Of a DNA stretch of 64,000 bases, positions 27,015 to 36,812 are shown piece by piece. Source of the stretch: Lachnospira eligens (GTDB lineage: Bacteria; Bacillota; Clostridia; Lachnospirales; Lachnospiraceae); the NCBI RefSeq assembly GCF_009680455.1, contig NZ_WKRD01000004.1:241877-305876 (forward strand), in the 5' to 3' direction. Made by a program: the position numbers and the translations under genes. The notes beneath the pieces are model-generated. The model worked only from the letters and a program-made list of their open reading frames with translations. It had not been told where the DNA came from and did no database searches. Numbering within the stretch: the first letter of the stretch is position 1; the number at the start of each line of letters is the position of its first letter.

Positions 27015-27278
27015 ATGCTTGCAAACTCAGAGTTTGTGGCACTTTTAAAGCAGGCGAATACAGACAGTTCCAAGATGGCAGAGGTTATCGGAGTATCAGA
27101 GGCACAGCTTAGATTTGTAACCAATACCGCATCGGGAATGGGACTTATCAAGTGTGGCTCGGTGGTGATTCCGTTTGATAATCAGATTAGTAAGGATACA
27201 GATTTGTACAGGCTGTATAATACCAACATTCATGAGAAGATTGCGGAACAGAAGAAAAAAGAAGCAATGCTGCAGTGA
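27015..27278 (+). pseudogene. C-terminal fragment of VirB4-like conjugation ATPase
   Basis: 87 residues, MLANSEFVALLKQANTDSSK and TASGMGLIKCGSVVIPF, match the extreme C-terminus of the VirB4/TraE-type ATPase of Clostridia integrative conjugative elements. All nucleotide-binding motifs are missing; the 5' side is noncoding. Evidence that a conjugative element once occupied this locus. Confidence 0.7.
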
Positions 27279-27311
27279 TAACAGATGAATTTTTATAGAA
27301 TCTATAGTATA

Positions 27312-27343
27312 ATCAAGAGGTCGGATGAATATCCGACCTTGAT
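27312..27343 (+). terminator. hairpin after the VirB4 fragment
   Basis: Stem GGTCGGAT/ATCCGACC with loop GAAT, extended by ATCAA/TTGAT around a two-base bulge. No T run, so termination is uncertain. Confidence 0.4.
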
Positions 27344-27427
27344 GATAATAAATTAGATATTCCCTATTTTAAAGAAAAAAGCATATAAGATTCGATATGA
27401 AAAATAAATAAGGAAGCAGTTCTAAAA

Positions 27428-27627
27428 TGTATCATTTGTACCGGAGAACATGTGGCTGGATTTTAAGATATGCATATCGTACACTTTGACGAGAATTTGT
27501 TGATTGGGGATGCAGCGGACCTGGATGCATTTATATAAATGTATGGTGTGGAAGCAATTTCCAAGGAATATTTGTAATTATTAGGGAAAAGAAAATTTGA
27601 AGTTGGTGAAGAGTCAGAGGTATTTAA
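27428..27627 (+). pseudogene. decayed element gene remnant
   Basis: One frame reads CIICTGEHVAGF, stop, DMHIVHFDENLLIGDAADLDAF, stop, MYGVEAISKEYL, stop. The three in-frame stops within coherent protein-like text indicate an old, decayed gene. The family is not recognised with certainty. Confidence 0.35.
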
Positions 27628-28293
27628 ATGATAAAAGCGGTGTTTATAGATTTTTATGGTACTGTTGTACATGAGGATGGAGAAGTAATTAAACAGGTAT
27701 CACAAGAAATATATAGTACAGGGAAAGTGACTGATAAATCAGAGATAGGTACATACTGGTGGAATGAATTTCAAAAAGCATTTAATTCAGCCTATGAGGA
27801 TAGTTTTGAAACACAGCGAAAATTAGAATATGAGTCATTGAAGAAAACAATAGAGTATTTCAATTCAACGGCTAATGCAAAAGAATTAAGTGATTTGATG
27901 TTTGCACATTGGATAAAGCCACCTATTTTTGAGGAATCCAAACAGTTTTTTGAAATGTGTCCAGTACCAATTTATGTTGTATCTAACATAGATAGAGATG
28001 ATGTTTTAAAAGCGATAGAATATCATGGATTAAAGCCTAATGGAATATTTACAAGTGAAGATGCTAAATCATACAAACCAAGAAAAGAACTTTTTCAGTT
28101 TGCACTAAATAGTACAGGCTTGTCTGCTGAACAAGTGGTACATATTGGTGATTCGTTGAGTAGTGATATTAAAGGAGCTTCGGCAGTTGGAATAAATGCA
28201 ATATGGATAAATCGCAGTAAAAGGGAAATTCCGAACGGAGTTACTGCCGTTGAAAATTTATTAGAGGTATATAATACAGATTATTTTAATTGA
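27628..28293 (+). CDS. HAD-superfamily hydrolase
   Basis: 221 residues with HAD motifs in order: FIDFYGTVV (nucleophile Asp), VVSNIDRDD, the KPRKELF lysine region and VVHIGDSLSSDIKGA. A helical cap lies between motifs I and II, as in subfamily IA phosphatases. Substrate unknown. It is cargo among element remnants. Confidence 0.88.
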   Translation: MIKAVFIDFYGTVVHEDGEVIKQVSQEIYSTGKVTDKSEIGTYWWNEFQKAFNSAYEDSFETQRKLEYESLKKTIEYFNSTANAKELSDLMFAHWIKPPIFEESKQFFEMCPVPIYVVSNIDRDDVLKAIEYHGLKPNGIFTSEDAKSYKPRKELFQFALNSTGLSAEQVVHIGDSLSSDIKGASAVGINAIWINRSKREIPNGVTAVENLLEVYNTDYFN

Positions 28294-28444
28294 GATTTAT
28301 ACTATTAAATCAGTAAGTATAAATAAATGAAACTTTCAGTTTGTAGGGATGATAAAAATTCCTATTTCTCGAGTCAAAGGTTTGGTGATTAATATGAATG
28401 TAGGAAACAGATTGTTGCTAGTGAAATATAAGGAACGACGCAAA

Positions 28445-29056
28445 ATGGAACTTTCTGAGAATATGCTTGGAAATGGACGATATGTAGTAAAGTTTGAGGG
28501 TAAACAATATCAGTATGTCGGTTATCATAGGGAAAAAGGGTATCTGATAATATGCTCGGCCTTTCTCGAAGAAGGGTTTACTATTGGGAGAGAATTTAAG
28601 CATGAGATACCTATAATAAAAAATATGAATTACGATTTGAATGATGATTTGTATTATAAGAAAGTTATGCCTGAAGAAATAGAAGACGTTTATTATGTAT
28701 TTGTAATGGAAAAGTATTGTGGGTATAGATGCGAAATTAGAAAACAATCGGAGGGCACTTTTTCCGTTTTTATTACCGGGGACGAAAAAGAAGATAGTAA
28801 TCTGCTAAATCTAGGATTTAAAAGTGAATTAGATGCAGATCATCCATGGCATGAATATTATTGGTATAAAAAGGAAATTGATTCCATTGATGATGATAAC
28901 GTGCAAATTACAGCAATTAAATCTTATATGCCACAGGATGTTGATGAACCATTTGCTTCAATGAAGAGAAAAGAATATAGCACTAGCACGGAGTTGAAAA
29001 TTGATGTGAAAGCTATTTATAGAACAATTGCGAAAGAACTAAAAGATTTAGTGTAG
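28445..29056 (+). CDS. hypothetical protein
   Basis: About 203 residues, beta-rich and acidic, no recognised family. KFEGKQYQYVGYHREKGYLI and PWHEYYWYKKEID stand out. In-frame upstream ATGs at 28349 and 28394 exist; ATG 28445 with AAGGA 10 bp upstream is preferred but uncertain. It follows the HAD gene in the cargo region. Confidence 0.5.
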   Translation: MELSENMLGNGRYVVKFEGKQYQYVGYHREKGYLIICSAFLEEGFTIGREFKHEIPIIKNMNYDLNDDLYYKKVMPEEIEDVYYVFVMEKYCGYRCEIRKQSEGTFSVFITGDEKEDSNLLNLGFKSELDADHPWHEYYWYKKEIDSIDDDNVQITAIKSYMPQDVDEPFASMKRKEYSTSTELKIDVKAIYRTIAKELKDLV

Positions 29057-29149
29057 GCACTGAAAATTGAAATTTTATCTTTGCAAGCGAGACGACAACT
29101 TTCAGTTTCATGTTGCTTTTAATAATTGAATATTGAATGATTTTACATA

Positions 29150-29195
29150 GCCGTTAAGGAGTAATTTTTGCTCCCTAGCGGCTTATTTTATTTTT
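29150..29195 (+). terminator. terminator preceding element gene fragment
   Basis: A 12-bp stem GCCGTTAAGGAG/CTCCCTAGCGGC with one mismatch, followed by TTATTTTATTTTT. An intergenic terminator of this kind is common before conserved genes of Clostridia conjugative elements. Confidence 0.75.
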
Positions 29196-29215
29196 CAAAG
29201 TAGGAGGTGAGAAAA

Positions 29216-29551
29216 TTGAAAATTAGAAAGGTTGATGACAAACCGATGGTCATTCACACCAAGGAGAAAGCCAAGATTCATGCCCACGAACCAAAGGGAG
29301 CCAAGATTAAAGGCAGCAACATCTATACAGTAGAGAGAGGTCCTAAGACTATCGGTGCAAAGGTATCTGATGATAAAAAGAAGTCCTATCGCAAGAGTAC
29401 CATTCATCAGTCGGAGCCAAAGAATAAGGGATGTGGGAGAGAACTTCCATTAGATAAATTTGGAATTAATAATGGGTATATAAGAAGTTTCTGTAAAGAT
29501 TGCAATAATAAATATCATAGGGAGTATCGTCATTCTTTTCTTCACCGTTAA
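29216..29551 (+). pseudogene. conjugative-element gene spliced to a zinc-finger fragment
   Basis: Starts at TTG behind AGGAGGTGAG. The first ~70 residues (IRKVDDKPMVIHTKEKAK, GSNIYTVERGPKTIGAK) are a conserved small protein of Clostridia integrative elements. The frame then switches to CGRELPLDKFGINNGYIRSF-CKDC, a zinc-finger-like N-terminus from another protein, and stops after ~36 residues where it meets the convergent DUF262 fragment. Confidence 0.6.
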
Positions 29552-29840
29552 TAATAATACCATTTATATCCTTTGATAAAGCAAATATATTCTCAATATA
29601 ATCTCTTATAGTAGATAAACGCTGAACACCGTCAATAACCGATAGAGTGCCGTCTTCTTCTACAATTGCATATGTTGGATTAATTGGATAATGGCGAAGT
29701 AGTGAATCAATCAAATCTGATTTTTGCTTACGATTCCATTGTCCCTCTGGTCGCTGTAATTTATGAGAAAGATTAATTGTCCCCTTATTCATATCCTTTA
29801 CAAGTGATTGTAAAGAGCGAGTTTTAGATGTATAATCCAT
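29466..29840 (-). pseudogene. DUF262 (GmrS-like) protein, N-terminal fragment
   Basis: About 100 recognisable residues: LQRPEGQWNRKQKSDLIDSL and LSVIDGVQRLSTIRDYI, the ParB-like motif of DUF262 proteins of type IV restriction and phage defence. The frame loses similarity after GIIINGEEK and ends in the zinc-finger fragment. A full DUF262 protein is several hundred residues, so this is a truncated defence gene. Confidence 0.7.
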
Positions 29841-29859
29841 ACTTTATTAGTGGGAAATG

Positions 29860-30059
29860 CATAGCTGAACAGCAAGGGTGTCCATTGTGAGGTGGAATCT
29901 GAAGGAAGCTGTAAGCAAATCTCTGGTCAGAAGGACAGAAATCACATATAAGGCTAGGTTGCGAGAGATAAGTTGGCAAAATACAACAAAGTCTAATAAC
30001 TATCACATTTGTAGTAGCAGAGTAAATGTGGCATATATATGGAGAGAAAGAGCGTGCAC
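29860..30059 (+). mobile_element. group II intron 5' fragment
   Basis: The segment containing GTGTCCATTGTGAGGTGGAA, TCTGAAGGAAGC, TCACATATAAGGC and CAAAACAAAG-like text has the appearance of domain I of Clostridia group II introns. No reverse transcriptase or domain V follows; the sequence breaks into another fragment at 30060. Assigned by recollection of intron sequence, not by folding. Confidence 0.45.
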
Positions 30060-30206
30060 CTTAAGCGTGGAGTATCAATGGAGCTTCATTTGGATGCTTC
30101 GATTGATAAACTGGATAATCTGGCTATTAATGTGCAGCTTGATAAGGAAAAGTATATGGAGAAGGAGCAGAGACAGACAGAGCCGGAGATGGCAGAAGCT
30201 GAGTGA
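30060..30206 (+). pseudogene. element protein fragment
   Basis: Open frame LKRGVSMELHLDASIDKLDN-LAINVQLDKEKYMEKEQ..., ending after PEMAEAE. It has no start signal and joins the intron fragment directly. It looks like the tail of a conserved conjugative-element protein. A weak terminator (GGACG...CGTCC, then six T) lies at 30274-30303. The gap to 30528 holds one more short open stretch (VALRDEGKLIGYYEKHEYRN, ~30371-30465) and a TATAAT box near 30330. Confidence 0.4.
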
Positions 30207-30528
30207 GTGGAAGCAGGAAGCGGCACATAAGGAAGTATCGAAGGTGAGAGGAGATAAAGCCAGATAGTCTTGGGGACGTGGGAGAGATTCTGCGTCCTTT
30301 TTTAGTGCGGATCAATTTGATAGATGTTATAATGTGAAAAATAAATGCGAAACAGAATAAAGATGTTTACATGGTAGCACTCAGAGATGAAGGTAAGCTG
30401 ATAGGATATTATGAGAAGCATGAATATCGAAATGTAGAAACTATGAAACAATATGATTTATGTTAGTATTATGATATAGATTAAACAGGGAATCAGTGAT
30501 AAAACAATATCGGACAGGAGTAAAAATT

Positions 30529-31281
30529 ATGCCTAATATACTAATTGTAGAGGATGATATAAATATTAATAACCTTCTTTGTGAGGTACTTAGGAAGGCA
30601 GGTTATACATGCGAACAGGCATTTTCAGGAACAGAGGCAAAGCTGCTTCTGGATATAAAAGAAAAGGCTTATACGCTTGTACTGCTTGACTTAATGCTGC
30701 CTGGTGCAAGTGGTGAAGAGGTTTTAAAAGAGATAAGAAAACAGGGAAGGCTTCCGGTGATTGTGCTGACGGCAAAGGATAGTATAGATGATAAAATCGG
30801 AGTGCTGACAGACGGAGCAGATGATTATATAACAAAGCCCTTTGAGATTAGAGAGGTATTGGCCCGTATTCAGGTGCAGCTTCGTCATATAGAGGCAAAA
30901 ACACAAAGTGAAGCAGAGGCAGAAATAGAATCAGAAACGGAAGTAAAAACAAAGGCTGGTATACAGGAAGGACAAGGCAGCGGAAGGCTTGAGTTCAGGG
31001 ATATGGTGCTTATACGCTCTACCTTTGAGGTAAGTATCGGTGGCAGGGTGCTTCCTAAGATTACAAAACAGGAATTTGCAATACTGGAATTGCTGCTTAA
31101 AAATCCGAAGCAGGTGTTTAGCAAGGAGGATATATTTGAATATGCGTGGGATGAGCCATATATGGGTGAAACAAAGACACTGGATGTGCATATAAGCAAT
31201 ATCAGAAAGAAAATAAAGACCGTGACACCTGATGAATATATAGAAACAATATGGGGGATTGGATATCGCCTGCATGAATAA
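30529..31281 (+). CDS. OmpR-type response regulator of a peptide-antibiotic module
   Basis: About 250 residues. Receiver: EDD near residue 8, phosphoacceptor in VLLDLMLPGASG, Lys in YITKPF. Winged-helix domain: ITKQEFAILELLLKNP through GIGYRLHE. Between them is an unusually long Glu-rich linker (SEAEAEIESETEVK...). ATG 30529 with ACAGGAG upstream is preferred over the 30496 start. The order regulator, ABC ATPase, ABC permease, kinase is typical of lantibiotic or bacitracin sensing and resistance. Confidence 0.9.
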   Translation: MPNILIVEDDININNLLCEVLRKAGYTCEQAFSGTEAKLLLDIKEKAYTLVLLDLMLPGASGEEVLKEIRKQGRLPVIVLTAKDSIDDKIGVLTDGADDYITKPFEIREVLARIQVQLRHIEAKTQSEAEAEIESETEVKTKAGIQEGQGSGRLEFRDMVLIRSTFEVSIGGRVLPKITKQEFAILELLLKNPKQVFSKEDIFEYAWDEPYMGETKTLDVHISNIRKKIKTVTPDEYIETIWGIGYRLHE

Positions 31282-31365
31282 TTTACTCTTTTTTTACTAT
31301 TTATTTGCGATTGATTAGCATTTATTTTTTATGATAAGAGCAGTTAAGAAAAGGAGGAAAAAGCT

Positions 31366-32283
31366 TTGAGTGAATTATTATTGCAGACAAGGAATCTGAC
31401 TAAGCAGTATGGCAGACACAGGGCGGTTGATGATGTAAATATGCACATTAAAAAGGGTGCGATATATGGCTTTATTGGAAGAAACGGAGCCGGTAAAACA
31501 ACCTGTCTTAAGATGATTAGCGGACTGTCAACACCGTCTTATGGCGAAATAGAAATGTTTGGGTATAAGGGAAAGGACTTACAAAAGGTACGTTCAAGAG
31601 TAGGGTGTCTTATAGAAGCTCCCGGACTTTATGGAAATATGTCGGCATATGACAATCTGAACATTAAATGTAAGCTTACGGGGATTAAGAAAAAAGGATA
31701 TATAGAAGAGCTGTTAAAAACAGTGGGTCTTGATACTGTTGGAGAAAAGAAAACAAAGCATTATTCGCTTGGAATGAAGCAGCGCTTAGGGATTGCTCTT
31801 GCACTTGTAGGCGAGCCTGACCTGCTTATTCTTGATGAGCCGATTAATGGACTTGATCCACAGGGAATAGTGGAGGTGCGTGAAACTATCCAGAAGCTTG
31901 CAAAGGAGCGTGGCATGACAATATGTATTTCAAGTCATATTCTGGAGGAATTATCAAAGCTTGCTACAGATTATGGCATTATTCATAATGGATGCCTTGT
32001 GCAGGAGCTTACAAGAGAAGAGCTTATGAAAAAATGCAGTGAGCGCATAGAGCTTACACTTGATAATCCTAAGCAGGCTATTGCTGTGCTTGATGATATG
32101 GGCTTTAGCAGCTATCAGGTTATAGATAAAGAACATATTCATATATTTGAAAGACTGGGAGAAAGTGCCAGCCTGAACATGGAGCTTGCAAAGGCGGGAA
32201 TTCCAGTTAAGGGAATATCTATTACAAGTGAAGAACTTGAGAATTATTTCTTAAGGCTTACAGGGGGTGACAATCGTGCTTAA
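31366..32283 (+). CDS. ABC transporter ATPase, BcrA/lantibiotic-immunity type
   Basis: 305 residues starting at TTG behind AAAGGAGGAAAAAGC. Walker A GRNGAGKTTC, signature YSLGMKQRLGIA, Walker B LLILDEPINGLDP and the switch region SSHILEELSKLA are intact. The C-terminal ~80 residues are the BcrA-type extension. Paired with the overlapping permease gene, it would protect against a membrane-active peptide. Confidence 0.92.
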   Translation: MSELLLQTRNLTKQYGRHRAVDDVNMHIKKGAIYGFIGRNGAGKTTCLKMISGLSTPSYGEIEMFGYKGKDLQKVRSRVGCLIEAPGLYGNMSAYDNLNIKCKLTGIKKKGYIEELLKTVGLDTVGEKKTKHYSLGMKQRLGIALALVGEPDLLILDEPINGLDPQGIVEVRETIQKLAKERGMTICISSHILEELSKLATDYGIIHNGCLVQELTREELMKKCSERIELTLDNPKQAIAVLDDMGFSSYQVIDKEHIHIFERLGESASLNMELAKAGIPVKGISITSEELENYFLRLTGGDNRA

Positions 32284-33139
32284 TATGATAAAGATGGATG
32301 TATACAGAATGTTTCGTACAAAGAGTATGTATGTAATATGGATTATATTGCTGGCATCAGCACTGCTTACCTCATTCCTTTCAAAAATAGATTATGATGC
32401 AGCTAATAAGGAATGGGAGCAACAGCAGGCAGTGGAAAGCAATAAGGAACAGCTTTCGCAGCAGAATGCAGATAATGTCAATATTGGTATGAGTGTGGAA
32501 TTACCTACGGAGCCAGGGAAGAAGGTTACGGTAATGGATGTTTTCTTTTCTAATGCACAGGGGAAATTTTATGCACTTTTTCTTGTAATATTTGCGGTTA
32601 TGTTTGCAACAGCAGATATTAAGAGCGGTTATATTAAGAATATTGGTGGACAGGTGTCACAAAGGGGTATGCTTATTGTTTCAAGGGCAGTTGCGCTTGC
32701 CTTATTTACAGCAATTACCTTTGCAGGGATATTTGTATTCCAGGCAGCAGCGAATATGCTTGCGTTTAAATGTGTGGTGTGGGGTAACTGGAAGGAGATT
32801 ATACCTTATTTCTTAACGGAACTTACGCTTCATTATGCATTTGTGTTAATATGTATGGCAATAGCAGTTATAATTAAGAATAATGTCATAAGCATGACCT
32901 TGTCGGTATGTCTTACCATGAATATAATGAGTATTATGTATGCCTTTATAGATTATGTAGTTAACAGAAAGGGACTTCATAACTTCAGCATCTATAAGTA
33001 TACAGTAACTGGAAGGATGGCAATGCTTCCTATGAATGCAGGCAGGGATGATGTTGTTAGTTCAATGTGTGTGGCAGTTATATTTATTATTATAATGCTG
33101 TCATTAAGCAGTTATATTTTTCAGAAAAGGGATATTTAG
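32276..33139 (+). CDS. ABC-2 type permease
   Basis: About 287 residues, six hydrophobic segments with a large hydrophilic loop after the first (~40-95). The GTG at 32276, 7 bp after AGGGGGT, is the best start; the gene overlaps the ATPase stop by 8 bp. Lantibiotic systems often have two permeases; only one is here. Confidence 0.85.
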   Translation: MLNMIKMDVYRMFRTKSMYVIWIILLASALLTSFLSKIDYDAANKEWEQQQAVESNKEQLSQQNADNVNIGMSVELPTEPGKKVTVMDVFFSNAQGKFYALFLVIFAVMFATADIKSGYIKNIGGQVSQRGMLIVSRAVALALFTAITFAGIFVFQAAANMLAFKCVVWGNWKEIIPYFLTELTLHYAFVLICMAIAVIIKNNVISMTLSVCLTMNIMSIMYAFIDYVVNRKGLHNFSIYKYTVTGRMAMLPMNAGRDDVVSSMCVAVIFIIIMLSLSSYIFQKRDI

Positions 33140-33142
33140 AGG

Positions 33143-34042
33143 ATGAGGATTATTATTGGAATATTAGCAGTAATAATTATTATACAGGCATTTATTATGT
33201 GGAAATACCAGCGGCAGATTAAGGACATCTGCCGCCAGTTGTCGTTTCTTATAGAACACGACAGTAACAAGCTGATTCAACGTGAAATAGATATGGGGGG
33301 AATAGGTGAGCTTTCAGATAAATTGAATGAGCTTCTTGACCTGCGTAAAAAAGAAAGAAATGAGTACAGAAAAAAAGAAGAGCTGATTGCAGATACATAT
33401 ACTAATCTTTCACACGATATAAGGACACCGCTTACATCACTGGATGGGTATTTCCAGCTTATAGAGGAATGTGACAATATAGATGACCAGAGGAGATATC
33501 TTGATATAATCAGAGAAAGGCTTAATAGCCTTAATGAAATGCTGGAGGAGCTTTTTACATTCACTAAGCTGAAAAATGATTCGTATAAGCTGGAGCTTAC
33601 GGATTGTTGTATGAACAGAATATTAAAAGAAGCTGTATTTTCTTATTATGATGAATGGAAGAAACAGGGCATCTGCCCAGATATTAGTATTACTGAGGAA
33701 ATGCTGTATATATCAGGTAATAAGCAGGGCTTAAGGAGAGTTATACAGAATGTCATAAAAAATGGTCTTGATCATGGGGAAAAGAATATAAGTATCAAGC
33801 TTACCCGTGAGGATAATTACGCCTTGCTTAAAATCAGCAATTATACGGAACATCCTGAAAATATTGACTTAAGCCATGTGTTCGAGCGTTTTTATAAAGC
33901 AGATGTGGCAAGAGGCAGAGCCTCAACCGGACTGGGTTTATCTATTGCAAAAGAGCTTGTGGAGCGTATGAATGGAGATATAAGTGCAAGAATACAGGGG
34001 AATGATTTCATTATTGAGATAAAAGTTTTGCTTGTGGTATAA
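33143..34042 (+). CDS. sensor histidine kinase of the peptide-antibiotic module
   Basis: 299 residues. A single N-terminal membrane segment (1-~20), a short linker, H-box TNLSHDIRTPLTSL, N-box VIQNVIKNGLDHG and G-box STGLGLSIAKELVE. It lacks a large extracellular sensor, as in kinases that sense through the partner ABC transporter. It starts 3 bp after the permease stop and is the last gene of the operon. Confidence 0.9.
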   Translation: MRIIIGILAVIIIIQAFIMWKYQRQIKDICRQLSFLIEHDSNKLIQREIDMGGIGELSDKLNELLDLRKKERNEYRKKEELIADTYTNLSHDIRTPLTSLDGYFQLIEECDNIDDQRRYLDIIRERLNSLNEMLEELFTFTKLKNDSYKLELTDCCMNRILKEAVFSYYDEWKKQGICPDISITEEMLYISGNKQGLRRVIQNVIKNGLDHGEKNISIKLTREDNYALLKISNYTEHPENIDLSHVFERFYKADVARGRASTGLGLSIAKELVERMNGDISARIQGNDFIIEIKVLLVV

Positions 34043-34129
34043 TATGTGAGTATGTCAGGTGGGGTGGACAACATTGATCTTGGAGTGGGAAGAAGATGAA
34101 CAAAAGGGACTTCAAGTAAAGACACCATC

Positions 34130-34429
34130 ATGAAAGCAGCAGTACTTGTGTTTGGTATACTCTCATTATTTTCATTTGTGCTTTACTTTTACAGCGCAAA
34201 TCATGCACCGTATACCTATATTGATGTCATATTTTGTGGACCATTATGCTCGTTTATTGGTATCGTGATTTCTATTATTACACGAAAGACTCGAAAAATA
34301 CATCCTGCGCTATGGATATCAGGGATTATTAGTTGCATGCTTGGTTATCTTGATGAGATTACTGGAGAGTATGCAACACCGGAAGGCTATCTTGTGGATG
34401 AGCAGGACGCGGAAGAATTTGATAAGTAG
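34130..34429 (+). CDS. small membrane protein
   Basis: 99 residues, two or three hydrophobic segments (3-23, 32-52, 60-77) and an acidic C-terminus ending EQDAEEFDK. No recognised family. The start lacks a strong RBS. The 235-bp gap to the next gene has no clear feature beyond the RBS GGAGGG. Confidence 0.5.
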   Translation: MKAAVLVFGILSLFSFVLYFYSANHAPYTYIDVIFCGPLCSFIGIVISIITRKTRKIHPALWISGIISCMLGYLDEITGEYATPEGYLVDEQDAEEFDK

Positions 34430-34664
34430 TTTTCATAATTATGCATCTTGGTACCGTTTTTGTGCATGTTAGTTGTCTGTATATAGACAATGAAATCAAT
34501 TAATGATAGAGTAATTATGGTAGTAAATCACCTAAAACGTATATGGAGTTGCATGAAAAAGGAGATACATATATTATACATGAATATTAAATGAGAAAAA
34601 TAGACAGATTGCAAGAGTACTCTGTCTGTAAAAATTACCAAACTTCCTGGAGGGATAGATTTCT

Positions 34665-35189
34665 ATGATTATCAGATATGCAGAAGAGAAAAATTTTATA
34701 GAATTGCGACAGTTTTATGACGGTATGTGTAAAGTTTTGAGCGGAAAAGATTTTCTGCCGGAGGGAGATAAAGGTGGTTTCCCTCCAGATGAAATGATCA
34801 AAGATGCAATCAAAGAGAGAAATCAGTTTATCGGTATTGAAGATGGTCGAATTGTTGCGGCGTATATTATGAATCATGATCGTGATGAGGCGTATCACAC
34901 AGTTAAATGGCTTATTGATGCAAATGATAACGAGACAGTAGTTCTTCATGCCTTGCGTGTCCTTCCGGAATATGGAGGTCGTGGATACTCGAAGCAGTTA
35001 GTTCAACACGCAATAGACACAGCAAGGGAAAGAAACTTTAAATCAATTCGTCTTGATTGCATAGAGGGAAATGATATTCCACAGAAAATGTATATGTCGT
35101 TTGGATTTAAGTATGTGGATAAAGTTGAAATCACATATGTTGATATTGGAGTACCGAGGGAGTTCCTCTTATATGAGTTTGTACTCTAA
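34665..35189 (+). CDS. GNAT-family N-acetyltransferase
   Basis: 174 residues. The acetyl-CoA binding region is VLPEYGGRGYSKQLVQHAID and the C-terminal strand MYMSFGFKYVDKVEI. It is a paralogue of the gene at 62158-62682: same length, same arrangement of WLIDANDNETVVLHALRV versus WIIHALAVRYEYRGMG. Strong RBS CTGGAGGGATAG. Substrate unknown. Confidence 0.88.
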   Translation: MIIRYAEEKNFIELRQFYDGMCKVLSGKDFLPEGDKGGFPPDEMIKDAIKERNQFIGIEDGRIVAAYIMNHDRDEAYHTVKWLIDANDNETVVLHALRVLPEYGGRGYSKQLVQHAIDTARERNFKSIRLDCIEGNDIPQKMYMSFGFKYVDKVEITYVDIGVPREFLLYEFVL

Positions 35190-35670
35190 TCAAGACATAA
35201 TAACAGTTATATCTTGAACATTGTACAAACAACTTCAAGTTTGCCGATCAATATGCTATTTCTCTTATTATTCATGCAACTGGTATATGTTGGAATTAGG
35301 TGGTATGTAAAAGGCTGGCGGGAAAACAGAGGTTATGTTTAAAATGAAAACTTGTCTGAGATGCAGCGAAGTAAATAAAATGAGTAGTATAGGAAGTCAG
35401 TAGTGAGTAAATAAACTGCTGGCTTCTTTTTTGATAGAGACAGTCACTCCAAAGAGGTGCTGGATAGTCAAGTAATAATATCAATATGACGATATAGAAA
35501 ATGCAGGGAAGCATTGTATTTCAAAGAGTTTGAGATACAGAGCTTCTACTAAGGCAGTGGCCATCTTGTGAAAATATGGCCTTTGTGTGCGTAATATGGT
35601 CGTTTGATGACATGGAACTGGGAAAACAAGTGATTTTATCCGATAAAAAAGCAAGGGATGAAAGTGGGCT
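35190..35670. other. non-genic gap with a terminator
   Basis: No gene supported. An 11-bp stem GAAGTCAGTAG/CTGCTGGCTTC with six T (35393-35432) is a convincing terminator. Short frames around it have no start signals. Confidence 0.6.
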
Positions 35671-36005
35671 ATGAACATTTTAAATAATCAGATTGGTTCC
35701 ATCTATGACCGACAGAAAAATTTATATAGTAAATATCCGCGTTATAGCCAACAGAATCTTATAAGTACAAGTCGGAAATAATCTCAGATGAGAAAGCTTT
35801 TTATACCAATGAGAAGAATGAAATAAGTGGTATCTGCAATCAGTTTTTAAATGGTAAAACAGATCAAAAATTATTTTGTAATGAAATGAAAGACCGTTTA
35901 AATGATTACTATGGAAGCAGGTATGAATTAAGAAATCAGTCAGAAGCTGTTGAAGGCAGAGTAAGTAATATGTTGAGTAAATTACAACATATGTATGCAC
36001 TTTAG
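35671..36005 (+). pseudogene. frameshifted member of a decayed gene cluster
   Basis: MNILNNQIGSIYDRQKNLYS begins a protein that stops after ~36 codons; from ~35782 another frame continues with SDEKAFYTNEKNEISGICNQ and ends KLQHMYAL. A single frameshift would join them. The family is not recognised with confidence; neighbours look like relatives. Confidence 0.55.
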
Positions 36006-36173
36006 GATTATGATGGAAATATGCAATGGTTATTGCTGAGTGTCAAAATTCAAAAGATGATATCAGTATGGTGGTTTGCAAATAAAGTTACATATCATAT
36101 TGATGCTGAGAGAAATCCAACAGGTAGCATAGTTGGAAGAACACCGAATAATGAAGAAAGGAGTTACTATAAA

Positions 36174-36761
36174 ATGGAGGTATCAAATAATTATAGCACA
36201 GCAAAATTATGGGGCACTTCGGTTAAAAAAGTTTCTAAATCTTCTGAAAAAAACAAATGGAAATTAACGGATTCCTTAAAAGAGAAAATTGTTGAACTGG
36301 CAAAAAAAGATGCACAGGACAACGTATATATGGGAAATGCGTTTATGAATTTGCGTAAGATGGAAGTAAGCAAAGTGGCACCGAACAGGGCAGCCTTAAT
36401 TGGAAAATTTAATCAATCAATGAATTCCGGCAATATGTCCGCAATGAAAGAAGTTGAAAAAGCTGATAAAAAATGGCTCTGTATTTTGTTCGGGATACCA
36501 TATGAGGCAGAGTTTCAGGGAGAGGGAACAGGATCAGCAGTTCATGTATATAACGAATGTGGTGAAGAAGTTCTGACATATACAGAGGGAGTAGGCTGGC
36601 AAGAAAAGGAAACAAAAGCAGAGTCACAGGTACATTCGGCGTTAAAATCGACATATTATGAGGCTTTTTGTGATGCAAGAAAAGCATTAAACAGTGAACA
36701 AAGAACTGGTGGTATGAATGAAAATATAATGTCACAAGGCAATTTTGATATGAAAGCGTAA
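36174..36761 (+). CDS. hypothetical protein, possibly DUF6033-type
   Basis: About 195 residues from ATG 36174, which has AAAGGAG 8 bp upstream; the frame extends 5' but without translation signals. MEVSNNYSTAKLWGTSVKK, MNLRKMEVSKVAPNRAALIG and a C-terminal helical tail ending MSQGNFDMKA. I associate this pattern with uncharacterised Clostridia proteins (DUF6033 or similar), low certainty. It is the best-preserved gene of the decayed cluster. Confidence 0.5.
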   Translation: MEVSNNYSTAKLWGTSVKKVSKSSEKNKWKLTDSLKEKIVELAKKDAQDNVYMGNAFMNLRKMEVSKVAPNRAALIGKFNQSMNSGNMSAMKEVEKADKKWLCILFGIPYEAEFQGEGTGSAVHVYNECGEEVLTYTEGVGWQEKETKAESQVHSALKSTYYEAFCDARKALNSEQRTGGMNENIMSQGNFDMKA

Positions 36762-36812
36762 AGAGCGTGCGATTAAAATAAGAATGGCTGGAAGAAAGAA
36801 AATGATTTGGTA

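Noticed and set aside
29878..30267. 129-residue ORF across the intron fragment
   Set aside because: Arg/Trp-rich nonsense composition; the DNA is better explained as group II intron RNA and an element tail in another frame.
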